Below are positions 45,001-54,398 of a stretch of DNA of 64,000 nucleotides, piece by piece (within the stretch, counting starts at the first letter, position 1; each line of letters begins with the position of its first letter). The stretch is taken from positions 3,844,001 through 3,908,000 of the forward strand of contig NZ_CP043761.1 in assembly GCF_008386395.1 (NCBI RefSeq). Reading direction: 5' to 3'. A program made the translations under genes and the position numbers. Origin of the DNA: Paenibacillus sp. 37 (GTDB lineage Bacteria > Bacillota > Bacilli > Paenibacillales > Paenibacillaceae). Under the pieces are notes generated by a model. The model was given only the letters and a program-made list of their open reading frames with translations. It searched no databases and was not told the origin of the DNA.

Positions 45001-48000
45001 TACTTGGATGCGGACGGCACCACATGGAAGCCTGTAGAAGGGCAATTCCGTTATCCGAATTATGTGGCCGCGAATTACAATAATGTTGAATTTAATGCGG
45101 TGAACACAAAGGCTATCCGAGTCCATTTTACGCATGCATCGGGCTATTCAACAGGAATTAAGGAAATTCAAATCTACAATAATGACCTGAACGTTACGCC
45201 TTCGGAGAATCTTGCACCAAAAGTGCAACTAGACCTGCCGGTGAACGTGGAGCAAGGAGCTCCATTGAAGTTGGCGCCAGTAATTACAGATGATGGTCTG
45301 CCAAGCGGGCGTTTGACGTATGCATGGAATCTAGTATCAGGCGACGCTGGTGCGGTGCAGGCAGAGGCACTGGATCAGGCGACATTGAATGTGACATTTG
45401 ACGCGGTAGGCGAATACGTCTACGAGCTGAGCATTAGTGATGGGGAAGAAGTCACGAAGGTAGAAGTGCCCATCACGGTATACGTAGCTACAGCCGAATT
45501 GTCTAATGTCATTGCCAAGTTTGCAGATCGGGTATCGCCGCAGGGCAAACTTGTCCGCAATGCCGATGATTTCACGCCGGAGTCGTGGCAGGCATTGCAA
45601 GCCGCGTTGATTGAAGCCAAGGAACTGCTTGCGCGAGATGATTATTCGCTGGATGAAGTGCAGTCCATGACGAATCGAGTGCGCCTTGCTGAAGAGAGTC
45701 TTCGTTATCGTAATGCTGCTCTGTTGGCTACACCAAACGCCTCCTACACATCAGCATGGGAATCTTTAACATCTGTGAATGACGGGTATATTCCTTTAGT
45801 CCCTGGGAGCATGGGTAGCCCAGAGATCGAAACGCAGTATGGAAACTGGGGATCGCCTAACCAGAGTCATTGGGTGGAGTATACATGGAAAACGCCTGTG
45901 ACCCTGTCTGGCAGTTCAATGTACTTTTATGATGATGGAGGCGGCGTACAGGTTCCTGCCGATTACGACTTTGAGTATTGGGATCAGGAGGCGGGCGAGT
46001 ATGTGGCGGTTAGCGGACTTAGTGAGAAGAAAATGGAAAAGGGCAAATTCAACCAAGTCACCTTTAATGAAGTCACGACCGACAAATTACGTTTAACGAT
46101 GGAAAACCAAAGCAGTTCGGTGTATACCGGTTTAAAAGAATGGCGGGCTATATCGGCCAAACCTGACGGGGAAGAACCACCTCAAACGGACCATGGAGCG
46201 ATAACAGCCATTGAGCCAGCATCAGTTAATACGACCATCAACGTCATGCCTGAGTTGCCTTCACAAGTCACGGTGACCTATGAAGACAAAACGAAAGGGC
46301 TGGCTAATGTCGTGTGGGATGAGATTCCCGAAAATAAGCTTTCCATCGCAACCGATTTTGTTGTGCTTGGTAGCGTGGAAGGAACCGACCTGAGAGCAAG
46401 CCTGCGTATTTATGTCAAATACGATAAGTCCCGCCTGAAAGCGGCAATTGATGCTGCATCAGATCCTTCCGTGAACGAAGAGAACTATAGTGGCACACCC
46501 GAACAATGGCAAACGTTGCAAGCAGCTTTGCAGATGGCTAGTGACGTATATAATAATGACGCTTCAACCGAAGGAGATATCGATGCGGCATACAAAACGT
46601 TGCTCGAAGCTTTTGAAACCCTAGAGCCCGTAGAAGAACACAATGTAACTATTATTGGTATTAACATTCCAGGCGGTTCTGTGGATCAATTGGCCAAGGA
46701 AATTGTTATTCCTGAAACGACAACGCTGGAGGAACTTACAACGGGCTTAAACGTTCCCGCAAGTGTGACATTTGCGGTTTACGAATCTGATGGGTTGACG
46801 CCAGCTATTGATTTGAAGACAGGATACAAAGTGACGTTAACAGGTTCTGATCAAATCACGACGAAGACGTACACTGTCCTGAAGGTTACAGAAAATCCGC
46901 CAGTGAATACAGCTGCGCTTCAAGCAAAGCTGAATGAAGCAAGGGCGTTGAAGCAAGAACGCTACACTGCGGCAAGCTGGCAGAACTTAGCGGAAAAGAT
47001 CTCCACTGCCGAACAATTCTTGACGAGCGGATCAGCTTCACAGGCTGACATTGATGCTGCGGTTATTGCGCTGGATTCTGCTATTGCGGGATTAAAACTG
47101 TTGCCAACACCTACACAGACTCCAAGCCCATCACCATCGGCTCCAACACCAGTTCCAGTTCCAGCGCCAGCTCCTACGCCTACGGATCCGAAAGAGCTTA
47201 CGTCAGTTACCGTGAGCCAAGGCAGAATCGAAGTAAAGGCAGCTGCCACCGGCAAAGATGGTAAGGTCAAAGTTCAGGTCACAGACAGCAATATTAAAGC
47301 AGCGCTGGAAGATATGAAGGACGGGAAGTTAACCATTGTCATCCAAAAGGACTTGGAAACACAACAAGTCGAAGCCGTGCTTCCGTGGAAAACGCTTAGT
47401 ACTACGAAGTCTTTGACCAGTGTAAGGATTGAAATGGAATCAGCCGTTTTGACGATACCTCATCAATTCCTGACTACGTTTAAGGACATCACTAATCTGG
47501 GAGTGGTCTTTGAAGCCGTCGAACCAAGCCAGTTGCCAGAACAAGCTGGAAAACTTCTTGAAGCAGACTTGGTCAGCAACATCACAGTGAATGCAGATGG
47601 GAAAAGTATTTCTTCTAAAGAACTACATGGAAAAGGACTTAGACTAGCCATGCCTTATCAGTTGAAGGAAGGGATAAAAGGGCATCAGGTTGTGGCCTTC
47701 AAGCTGAACGATGCCGGAGTGGCCCAAGCTATTGTCGGTGGTAAATATGATGAATCCACAAAAATGTTTGAGTTTAACATGGCGCAGAACGGCATGTTCG
47801 GAGTACTTGGCGTAAACGCTGCCTTTAAGGACTTGATCAATGTGAACTGGGCTGTGGAAGGTATTGAAGCACTTGCAGCCAGAGGAGCTGTTGAGGGAAC
47901 GGGAGCTGGAGATTTTAATCCGTCATCTCAAGTAACCCGTGCAGAATTCCTTAAAACGTTAATGACTACATTCGATTTATTGGATAAAACAGCAACAACC

Positions 48001-48375
48001 ACATTTAGCGATGTCAAAGAAGGGACCTGGTATAGCACACCAATCGCAAGTGCGCATAAGCTGGGCATTGTCAAAGGCAAAGCAAATGGCACTTTTGGTC
48101 CCAATGAACCCATCACCCGTGAGGAAATGGCTGTAATGATTTATCGGCTTGCAGAAAATTTAAATGTGACATTATCAACCGAAGGGGAAGATGATTCTGT
48201 GAAGTTTGTTGATTTGGAGAATCTTTCTTCTGAATCTTCATCAGCAGTAGAGGCTGTTCGCAAGGGTGGTTTAATTACAGGCATGCCGGATGGCCACTTT
48301 ATCCCTAATGGCCAGACCACACGTGCGCAAGCGGTGACGGTTATTTACCGATTGCTTACAAACCTAGAAAAGTAG
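42028..48375 (+). CDS. Giant S-layer-anchored glycoside hydrolase, (alpha/alpha)6 type, GH121/MGH1-like
   Basis: 2115 aa. Signal peptide to about residue 32 (PASA-NY). Beta-sandwich to about 330; helical catalytic-type domain about 330-830 (YYRWWSNRFNLLEANIPG, WQFPMNMEGVLGYNNG, WTWDMMQNTSQVGWEAY, TSAFGTDQFAWCNFGNY, WIHHDTLGMMNYSVMEDM). Then F5/8C lectin-like (about 900-1055), PKD-like (1060-1155), FIVAR, second F5/8C (1228-1380), bacterial Ig (1390-1465), FIVAR, beta domain, FIVAR (1628-1690), Pro-rich linker (about 1692-1722), beta domain, three SLH repeats (1933-2115). The layout recalls HypBA2, the GH121 beta-L-arabinobiosidase of B. longum, and the GH127 gene is next; family membership is inferred. 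Cell-surface enzyme. Strong GGAGGAG site; fourth gene of the 38717 operon. Confidence 0.8.
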   Translation: MATKKRKWATKMWVAALATVVTLNTGIIPASANYTTDFVHEGVGTDYGDATWKNNQIVSEPVDFSQETVGQMMKAIEDFDFDQFAADHADLPWLDKLLVNEGVIPDDNNDDGSANTLFSRGSALYMKTQDNRQLGFVGTVHYADTLNKDTMYNITLSTGAVAEDKAARKNYPSHADQTYKSGGLDISQRKFITSSNSAVTLLKLTNNGNAPITLTMTVKSPFVTETEGDELIGKRVAAPIMVGRAGEEYVEAMSHVDVHLSGDGMTPVGNDLVKEITVPAGTSVDEKVVMGWSAEEIPASKTQYAEFKASNNEKAFSDQVKEYNEWWAQNIPYIDIPDENVKKVLYYRWWSNRFNLLEANIPGNDWQFPMNMEGVLGYNNGITVSVPWVLQDLKWLRDPSYAYGTWLAQGEYSENANYKNNPGRPNIWTWDMMQNTSQVGWEAYKIYGGGEKVLKKFADFSASDVTGTLNHFRGTNPDLVYYNHGPITGNDGDTVSMHWKGNGNYARLDGSSTAYANAVATQQMYEQLGDDANAKRMDEVAQRIRNAILNNMWYDEADFDDDGEADTNGEGSFLHKKVINQQDVFNPWRDNNMFVFNFGVVPKEGEAGYESKYLTQLSDYGDPNYYPIFPFFTADQHSIMKRVEAFQNGETSAFGTDQFAWCNFGNYINTIRASLRHYPVENINTDTYKTLFDWGAWLHTVEPGNTDHLDSNEFFWLEDYFFGTPWTPQNPPNPSGKMVRAWIHHDTLGMMNYSVMEDMAGIQPRADDKIELWPLDIQYDHFAVDNVRYHDANLSIVWQDPAKYSDSDPYYKDIPVGYSLFINGERVMTTDEMSHIIFDTATGKVEKPDGDVTGAVGDNTNTNVIYEIGSAVNLASADDTSLGGNEKTVDMFNKAGVDVEHNGVNLATASGTTVESSYIRSNSNVNRLADGSTIASINHTSNTALFGGSPNPSDSVTFQFDGAQTVDNVKVYFYNDRRPSGYAAPQTFGVEYLDADGTTWKPVEGQFRYPNYVAANYNNVEFNAVNTKAIRVHFTHASGYSTGIKEIQIYNNDLNVTPSENLAPKVQLDLPVNVEQGAPLKLAPVITDDGLPSGRLTYAWNLVSGDAGAVQAEALDQATLNVTFDAVGEYVYELSISDGEEVTKVEVPITVYVATAELSNVIAKFADRVSPQGKLVRNADDFTPESWQALQAALIEAKELLARDDYSLDEVQSMTNRVRLAEESLRYRNAALLATPNASYTSAWESLTSVNDGYIPLVPGSMGSPEIETQYGNWGSPNQSHWVEYTWKTPVTLSGSSMYFYDDGGGVQVPADYDFEYWDQEAGEYVAVSGLSEKKMEKGKFNQVTFNEVTTDKLRLTMENQSSSVYTGLKEWRAISAKPDGEEPPQTDHGAITAIEPASVNTTINVMPELPSQVTVTYEDKTKGLANVVWDEIPENKLSIATDFVVLGSVEGTDLRASLRIYVKYDKSRLKAAIDAASDPSVNEENYSGTPEQWQTLQAALQMASDVYNNDASTEGDIDAAYKTLLEAFETLEPVEEHNVTIIGINIPGGSVDQLAKEIVIPETTTLEELTTGLNVPASVTFAVYESDGLTPAIDLKTGYKVTLTGSDQITTKTYTVLKVTENPPVNTAALQAKLNEARALKQERYTAASWQNLAEKISTAEQFLTSGSASQADIDAAVIALDSAIAGLKLLPTPTQTPSPSPSAPTPVPVPAPAPTPTDPKELTSVTVSQGRIEVKAAATGKDGKVKVQVTDSNIKAALEDMKDGKLTIVIQKDLETQQVEAVLPWKTLSTTKSLTSVRIEMESAVLTIPHQFLTTFKDITNLGVVFEAVEPSQLPEQAGKLLEADLVSNITVNADGKSISSKELHGKGLRLAMPYQLKEGIKGHQVVAFKLNDAGVAQAIVGGKYDESTKMFEFNMAQNGMFGVLGVNAAFKDLINVNWAVEGIEALAARGAVEGTGAGDFNPSSQVTRAEFLKTLMTTFDLLDKTATTTFSDVKEGTWYSTPIASAHKLGIVKGKANGTFGPNEPITREEMAVMIYRLAENLNVTLSTEGEDDSVKFVDLENLSSESSSAVEAVRKGGLITGMPDGHFIPNGQTTRAQAVTVIYRLLTNLEK

Positions 48376-48408
48376 AATCAGGACAACTCCAAAATCAACA
48401 TGTGACAA

Positions 48409-48452
48409 AAATAATGGTTGCCCAACATATTTTTGAGGGGCAACCATTATTT
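48409..48452 (+). terminator. Terminator of the 38717-48375 operon
   Basis: Perfect 15-bp stem AAATAATGGTTGCCC (48409-48423) / GGGCAACCATTATTT (48438-48452). Confidence 0.85.
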
Positions 48453-48759
48453 ACTCTATTCATCATAAGAATAGGGAGTTGTTGTACTGACCAGTTTGTT
48501 CCACACATTATGAATGATCATTGTAATGGGATACAGAACTACTCAGCGAGGTATATGGTACGGGTGGTCTTGTTCTACCAGACCAAACTGTTGAAGAGAC
48601 GAAGGCTGTGGGGAACGAAGCCCGAATAAGAACAAATGTAGCAAGGAAGGCGGTCGTGAAAGGTTGTAATCATGTAAAATTCAGTTGGAAATGATGATTT
48701 CGTCCTGATGTAATGATTTGTAAAATAAGGATATTAAAATAGAACAAGGAGAGGTTCCC
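48453..48759 (+). other. Leader region of the GH127 gene, no gene seen
   Basis: No frame with a good ribosome site or recognisable product on either strand. AAGGAGAGG precedes ATG 48760. The promoter is not obvious by eye. Confidence 0.5.
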
Positions 48760-50742
48760 ATGACAAAACCAGATGTACCACACCATCCATATCCAGTGTG
48801 TAGCCATACAATCAATGATCCATTCTGGTCGCATTATATCGAATTGGTCCGCAACGTCGTTGTTCCCTATCAATGGGAGGCGCTAAATGATCGTATCGAA
48901 GGAGCTGAACCAAGCCGGGCCATTCGGAATTTCCGCATCGCTGCAGGGGAAGAAGAGGGCGTTCATTATGGGATGGTATTTCAGGACAGCGATGTTGCGA
49001 AATGGATTGAGGCAGCTTCGTACCTGCTCTCCGCGAAGCCCGATCCGGAACTGGAAGTCCTCGTGGATTCCGTTGTTGAAACCATTTCACGGGCACAGCA
49101 ACACGATGGTTACCTCAACACATACTTTACCTTGCGTGAACCTGGCGCGCGCTGGACGAACCTCGCCGAATGTCATGAACTCTATTGTGCAGGACATATG
49201 ATTGAGGCTGGTGTGGCGTATTATCATGCCACAGGCAAGCGCATGCTGCTGGATGTGGTTATTCGTCTGGCGGATCATATAGGCACCGTGTTTGGTACAG
49301 AGCCTGGACAATTGCCTGGTTATGATGGGCATCAGGAGATTGAACTTGCACTCTTCAAGCTGTATGAGACGACAAAGGAAGAGAAGTATCTCGAACTGAG
49401 CCGTTATTTTCTGGATCAGCGGGGAGCGAGACCGCATTTTTTTGTAGAGGAATGGGAACAAAGGGGCCGTACCCTACATTTTGGCGAGTTGGATATGGTT
49501 CACCGGCACACCTACTCCCAGTCCCATCTCCCCATTAGGGAGCAGTCGACAGCAGAAGGCCATGCAGTTCGACTGGTGTACATGTGTGCGGCTATGGCAG
49601 ATGTAGCTGCTGAGACGGGGGATACATCGCTGAAAGAAGCCTGTGAACGGTTATGGAGTAACACCGTGAGTAAGCGAATGTACATTACGGGAAGCATTGG
49701 TTCATCAGCCAAAGAAGAAGCTTTTACAGGAGATTATGATCTGCCGGGAGATACGGCCTACGCAGAGACTTGTGCCTCGATTGGCCTGATCTTTTGGGCG
49801 AAGCGCATGCTTCAGATGAAGCAGGATAGTCGGTACGCAGACGTTATGGAGCGGGCCCTGTACAATACGGTGATTAGTGGAATGTCCCTGGATGGTCAAC
49901 GCTTCTTCTATGTGAATCCGCTTGAAGTCGATCCGGAGATTCAACGTGTGAATCCTAATTATGCCCACGTGCGAACACGCCGGCAAGGGTGGTTTGGCTG
50001 TGCCTGCTGTCCGCCGAACATTGCACGATTACTTGCCTCATTGGATCAATATGTGTATACCCCAGTTGAGGAACAAGCTACGTTATATGTGCAATTGTAC
50101 ATCGGCGGAGAAGGGGAATTCACACTAAAGGGCCGGAGAGCAGCGCTAACCATGGCCTCTGACTATACCTCCACCGGAGAAGTGAAGCTGATCGTTCGAC
50201 CTGATTCCTCGGAGGGAATGCAGTTTACGATAGCTCTGAGAAAGCCGGACTGGTGCGAGATTCCCGAGCTGTGGATTAATGGGGAGAAGACGGAACAGAA
50301 TGGGTTTACTTTTGAGTACGGTTACATGAAGGTGACCCGTACGTGGAAAGCCGGTGATGAGATCAGGCTTCGCTTCCCTATGGAGTTGCTGCGGATGAAA
50401 GGGCACGATCAGATCAGAGCCACTTTCGGAAAAGTAGCCATACAGCGGGGACCGTTTATGTACTGTCTCGAAGAAGTCGACAATGGCCGTGGATTGCATC
50501 GCATTCAACTGCCCCGGGACGCTGAGTTTCATATCGTTAGCGGGGATCAAATGCCTCTTGGGGTGCCGGCACTTACAACCATTGGGCACCGAGTGGTATC
50601 CCATGAAGACTGGGGAACACATCTGTATCGCAGTGATGTCCACTGGGATGCCCAGCCTGCCGAGCTTTGCTTTATTCCCTATTTCACTTGGGCCAATCGG
50701 GATGAAGGAGCAATGAGCGTTTGGATTCGGGAGTGCGAATAA
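48760..50742 (+). CDS. Beta-L-arabinofuranosidase, GH127
   Basis: 660 aa, no signal peptide, so cytoplasmic. Removes beta-L-arabinofuranose from short oligosaccharides such as beta-1,2-arabinobiose. Former DUF1680 family: YGMVFQDSDVAKWIEAASYLL, HDGYLNTYF, WTNLAECHELYCAGHMIEAG, YDLPGDTAYAETCASIG, RRQGWFGCACCPPNIARLLASL. The Zn/Cys site known from HypBA1 (Glu338, Cys340, Cys417, Cys418) is conserved: Glu336, Cys338, Cys416 and Cys417 here, with Cys416 in the nucleophile position. C-terminal beta domains complete. Own transcription unit between two terminators; neighbours are importers and giant surface enzymes, giving a route for imported arabinobiose. Confidence 0.94.
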   Translation: MTKPDVPHHPYPVCSHTINDPFWSHYIELVRNVVVPYQWEALNDRIEGAEPSRAIRNFRIAAGEEEGVHYGMVFQDSDVAKWIEAASYLLSAKPDPELEVLVDSVVETISRAQQHDGYLNTYFTLREPGARWTNLAECHELYCAGHMIEAGVAYYHATGKRMLLDVVIRLADHIGTVFGTEPGQLPGYDGHQEIELALFKLYETTKEEKYLELSRYFLDQRGARPHFFVEEWEQRGRTLHFGELDMVHRHTYSQSHLPIREQSTAEGHAVRLVYMCAAMADVAAETGDTSLKEACERLWSNTVSKRMYITGSIGSSAKEEAFTGDYDLPGDTAYAETCASIGLIFWAKRMLQMKQDSRYADVMERALYNTVISGMSLDGQRFFYVNPLEVDPEIQRVNPNYAHVRTRRQGWFGCACCPPNIARLLASLDQYVYTPVEEQATLYVQLYIGGEGEFTLKGRRAALTMASDYTSTGEVKLIVRPDSSEGMQFTIALRKPDWCEIPELWINGEKTEQNGFTFEYGYMKVTRTWKAGDEIRLRFPMELLRMKGHDQIRATFGKVAIQRGPFMYCLEEVDNGRGLHRIQLPRDAEFHIVSGDQMPLGVPALTTIGHRVVSHEDWGTHLYRSDVHWDAQPAELCFIPYFTWANRDEGAMSVWIRECE

Positions 50743-50934
50743 GGGAGGGTCTTACCAGGAGAGAAAGTGGTGAGCGAATGTAGACGGTACGATTACCGTT
50801 CAAGGAACAGTGGAACTGAACGAGTAAAATGCTGTTGCCACAACGGATGATTACCCATCCTATGGAACAAGAACCAAAAGGAGGGCTAAAGCTTGGGCTG
50901 AAAAGCGCTTCTTCAAAAAGGTAGACAAAGAGAG

Positions 50935-50997
50935 AAAGCGTCCGATATATCCGGGATGCGTTGTAAGATAACGCGATCTCTGGTAAGCGGACGCTTT
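50935..50997. terminator. Bidirectional terminator between GH127 and AraC genes
   Basis: AAAGCGTCCG (50935-50944) / CGGACGCTTT (50988-50997), with inner GCGTT/AACGC hairpin; ends both convergent genes. 50743-50934 shows no gene. Confidence 0.75.
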
Positions 50998-51004
50998 TTA
51001 TTTT

Positions 51005-51979
51005 TCAAGGTATCGGTTCTGAATGAGCCGGTTTATTTTCTGTGTTGGTAAACTTGCTGCGGAAGTTGGAAGGAGAGATGCCCTCTTTTTTGGAGAAACA
51101 GGAAGAGAAGTAGGATACATGATTGAAGCCGATCTCTTCGGCGATGCGAGCAACGGACCAGGCGGTTTGCAGCAGCATCTTTTTGGCCTGCTCGATTCTG
51201 TAATGCAGCAGATATTCCATGGGTGTCATCCCATACACTTTCAGCATGCTACGTGCCAGATAGTTTGGATGGTAATTGAGTTCCTTTTGCAGCAAGGGAT
51301 TAGAGATCGGTAGAGGGTAATTGTGGCGAATGTAGAGTTCAATTTTCTCGGCAATCCGGATGGCGGCAACATCGGACAGTGAGGACAGCCCAAGGTCCAG
51401 ATGCTGCATAAACTGCTGGAATGTCGCCTGTCGTTTCCAGTTGCGCATGGATTGAGGCTCCTGATCAAGCTGAGAGAAATGCTCCAGCAGCTCCATGTCT
51501 TTGGTTGTAATGTGCATATGTTTCGGGATGAAGATGGAACAGACATCACAGTGGTTCAGATACGCGCTTACCTTATGTGTCTCGATTAGTTCGGCCTGAT
51601 TGGCAAGGCATTCGTCCATGGTCGCAGACTCTCTCCAGCTGCCATAGGTTTGAAAATGAATCCAGATCATTTCCGTTTCCGTCTCACAGGCTGCGCTGCC
51701 GTAATGGTGTCCATCCGGCTTAAGGATCAGCGCTTCTCCTTGCTTCAAAAGCCATTTCGTCCCGTTTTCACTAATGGCGAGTGAACCGCGAGTAACAACA
51801 ATCAGGTCAAAGACACCGATGTCACTGCGGCTGATGTGATATTCACCGGCTTCGTAATAAGCACGTCCGCAATCTATAAAATAGGGAATGGGCGGGGTGA
51901 TGAAATGAAGGATGGGCGAGTCCAATCCGGCACCTCCGAACAGGTTGAAATATTTAAAATTCATGTTGGCATCGAGCAT
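51005..51979 (-). CDS. AraC-family transcription regulator
   Basis: 324 aa. N-terminal cupin sensor domain (YHISRSDIGVFDLIVVTRGSLAISENGTKWLLKQGEALILKPDGHHYG) and C-terminal double HTH (YLARSMLKVYGMTPMEYLLHYRIEQAKKMLLQTAWSVARIAEEIGFNHVSYFSSCFSKKEGISPSNFR). No clear ribosome site; starts at ATG 51979 or 51964. Divergent from the importer at 52086, with 106 bases between, so it probably activates that operon, and perhaps GH127, in response to arabinose or an oligosaccharide. Confidence 0.9.
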   Translation of the reverse strand: MLDANMNFKYFNLFGGAGLDSPILHFITPPIPYFIDCGRAYYEAGEYHISRSDIGVFDLIVVTRGSLAISENGTKWLLKQGEALILKPDGHHYGSAACETETEMIWIHFQTYGSWRESATMDECLANQAELIETHKVSAYLNHCDVCSIFIPKHMHITTKDMELLEHFSQLDQEPQSMRNWKRQATFQQFMQHLDLGLSSLSDVAAIRIAEKIELYIRHNYPLPISNPLLQKELNYHPNYLARSMLKVYGMTPMEYLLHYRIEQAKKMLLQTAWSVARIAEEIGFNHVSYFSSCFSKKEGISPSNFRSKFTNTENKPAHSEPIP

Positions 51980-52013
51980 TTATTTTTTATGATACAGCAA
52001 GTAACATAGAAAA

Positions 52014-52025
52014 TAAAGCGCTTAC
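52014..52025 (+). promoter_or_regulatory. cre-like TAAAGCGCTTAC, second copy
   Basis: Exactly the same 12-mer as 29456-29467, again between a regulator gene and the divergent paralogous importer operon. Confidence 0.5.
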
Positions 52026-52085
52026 GAATTTCAGTTTTCCATCCTTAAACGGAATCAGATTACAACCTTAGGAAGGGGATTGTAC

Positions 52086-53396
52086 ATGAAGAAAATGCAG
52101 GTTTGGTTAGGGGTATGTCTTCTTGTGATGGTGGTGGCTCTGAATGGTTGCAGTACAACAAAGGAAGCATCAGGCGGGACATCTGAAGAGGCAGGAAGCG
52201 GAGGAGTGACCAAACTGGTCTTCTGGACTTTTGTGGATGCCCATCAGAAATTTTATGAGAGCATGGCAGAGCAGTGGAATCAGGACCATCCTGATCAACA
52301 GATTGAACTCGAAGCAACCACGATTCCATATGACGATATGCATACCAAGCTATTGCTTGCCTTACAATCCGGTGTTGGTGCACCTGATCTGGTTGATATC
52401 GAGCAGAGCAAATTCCCCAATTTTATGAAAGGTGTACCGCAGCTGGTGGATCTGACTGACATGATTCAGCCCGAAATGAATAACATTGTGCGATCCCGGG
52501 TGGAGATCTACAGCAAGGAAGGCAAATACTACGGCATTGATTATCATGTGGGGGCAACCGTCATGTATTACAACCGGGACATTCTGGATCAAGCGGGTGT
52601 TAACGCAGATGAGATCAAGACATGGAGCGATTTCGAGCAGGCAGGGAAGCAGGTGCTCGAGAAGACAGGCAAACCAATGATCACATTTGAAGGTAACGGG
52701 AACTGGTCCTGGTGGCCAGCCATTAGTCAGCAGAAGTCGGATCAGGTGGATGCCGATGGCAACGTAACGGTGAATGCACCCATCAATATTGAAACGATGA
52801 AGTTCTTTCAGAAAATGGTCCAAGAAGGTGTTGCTGCTGTCGCGCCCGGTGCTGGACATGACACGGAAGAATACTTCGGATACATGGATAAGGGGAATGC
52901 AGCAGCAGTGTTTATGCCGTTCTGGTTCATGAACCGGTTCACCGACCACATTCCCGATCTCAAAGGCAAAATGATCATTCGTCCACTGCCGGCTTGGGAA
53001 GAGGGCGGTAATCGTTCCGCAGGCATGGGGGGGACTGCAACGTCCATTACCAACCAGTCCGCTTCAATTGAACTCGCCGAGCAATTTCTCGCTTATGCCA
53101 AACTGTCCAAAGAGGGTAACATTCAGATCTGGAAGCAGCTTGGATTTGACCCGATTCGCACAGACGTATGGACAGATGCAGCCATGAAGGAGTCAAACAA
53201 ATACACGGATTATTTCGGAGATGATATTTTCGACACCCTGCTCGGGGTGAAGGATGAGATTGCTCCAGTCCACATTCGGGAGAAGTCACCTGAGGTGTTC
53301 GATGCGGTGCGTAATAAAGCGATGCCAGAGATTTTCATTAATCTGAAGGATCCTGAACAAGTGCTTAATGACGTGCAGGCTGAATTGACTCGGTAA
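52086..53396 (+). CDS. Sugar ABC transporter substrate-binding lipoprotein, paralogue of 29633
   Basis: About 436 aa. Signal peptide with lipobox VVALNGC. Shares long runs with the protein at 29633: FWTFVDAHQKFYESM, IPYDDMHTKLLLAL, SRVEIYSKEGKYYGIDYHVGATV, AGMGGTATSIT. ATG 52086 follows GGAAGGGG; a TTG six bases earlier is ignored. First gene of an importer operon divergent from AraC. Ligand probably a relative of that of the 29633 system. Confidence 0.92.
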   Translation: MKKMQVWLGVCLLVMVVALNGCSTTKEASGGTSEEAGSGGVTKLVFWTFVDAHQKFYESMAEQWNQDHPDQQIELEATTIPYDDMHTKLLLALQSGVGAPDLVDIEQSKFPNFMKGVPQLVDLTDMIQPEMNNIVRSRVEIYSKEGKYYGIDYHVGATVMYYNRDILDQAGVNADEIKTWSDFEQAGKQVLEKTGKPMITFEGNGNWSWWPAISQQKSDQVDADGNVTVNAPINIETMKFFQKMVQEGVAAVAPGAGHDTEEYFGYMDKGNAAAVFMPFWFMNRFTDHIPDLKGKMIIRPLPAWEEGGNRSAGMGGTATSITNQSASIELAEQFLAYAKLSKEGNIQIWKQLGFDPIRTDVWTDAAMKESNKYTDYFGDDIFDTLLGVKDEIAPVHIREKSPEVFDAVRNKAMPEIFINLKDPEQVLNDVQAELTR

Positions 53397-53462
53397 ATGG
53401 TGTGGTCGGATCGTTTTTGATATAGAGTATATAGCTTATTCCAGGTTGGAGGTTGGTCCACC

Positions 53463-54395
53463 GTGCAGTTGCATAAGGAAACAGCGGCTTCCGTACGCGC
53501 TAGCAGGCGCAGAAGCATCAGAATGAACTCAAGAACATGGGCTCCGTATTGGTTTGTGTTACCGTTTATCTTGTCATTTCTCATTTTCTTCGCTTATCCC
53601 TTATTTCGGGCTGGAATGATGAGCTTTCAGCAGGTTCTCCCTGGAGATGTTCAGTTTGTGGGGCTTGAGCATTACAGCAAACTCTGGAACGCCGACTTTC
53701 GGGCCGCACTGTGGAATAGCACACGTTACACCTTCTGGACGCTGCTGCTGTTGGTTCCGGTACCCATGATGCTTGCCGTATTTCTTAATTCGAGTCGCAT
53801 GATGGCGCGCAATCTCTTTCGCTCAGCCTTGTTTATTCCTGCACTGACTTCGGTAGTTGTAGCAGGAGTTGTATTCCGGCTCATCTTCGGAGAACTCGAC
53901 GGGGCACTGATGAATTCCATTCTGAGTGTTTTTGGCATTCCAAGGCAGCAGTGGTTGTACAGTTCGTCCCTCGCAATGGTTGCACTGGTCGTGCTCGCAG
54001 GCTGGCGCTGGATGGGCATTAACATGCTGTACTTTCTCTCCGCACTGCAGAGCATTCCCAAGGATCTGTATGAGGCCGCAGATATCGATGGTGCTGGAGT
54101 GATGAGGAAATTCACGAGTATTACGGTGCCCATGCTTAAGCCAATTACAATCTATGTGATTACGATTACGCTGTATGGAGGGTATTCGATGTTCACGGAG
54201 AGCTACATGCTGTGGGCAGGCAAACCCTCTCCGCAAAATATCGGACTGACGATGGTAGGTTATATCTATCAGCAGGGATTCCAATATTTTAATCTCGGGT
54301 TCGGTGCAGCTATTGGCATCACATTACTGGTCATCACGCTTCTGATCAGCATGCTTCAGCTGACCGTGCTGGGCATGTTCAGGAAGGAGGATTAG
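53463..54395 (+). CDS. CUT1 sugar ABC transporter permease, paralogue of 31055
   Basis: 310 aa. GTG 53463 has TTGGAGG upstream; the internal ATG 53523 has none. Six membrane segments; EAA loop LYEAADIDGAGVMRKFTSITVPML; LFRSALFIPALTSVVVAGVVFRLIFGELDG nearly repeats the 31055 permease. Ends FRKED, next start three bases on. Confidence 0.91.
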   Translation: MQLHKETAASVRASRRRSIRMNSRTWAPYWFVLPFILSFLIFFAYPLFRAGMMSFQQVLPGDVQFVGLEHYSKLWNADFRAALWNSTRYTFWTLLLLVPVPMMLAVFLNSSRMMARNLFRSALFIPALTSVVVAGVVFRLIFGELDGALMNSILSVFGIPRQQWLYSSSLAMVALVVLAGWRWMGINMLYFLSALQSIPKDLYEAADIDGAGVMRKFTSITVPMLKPITIYVITITLYGGYSMFTESYMLWAGKPSPQNIGLTMVGYIYQQGFQYFNLGFGAAIGITLLVITLLISMLQLTVLGMFRKED

Positions 54396-54398
54396 TAC

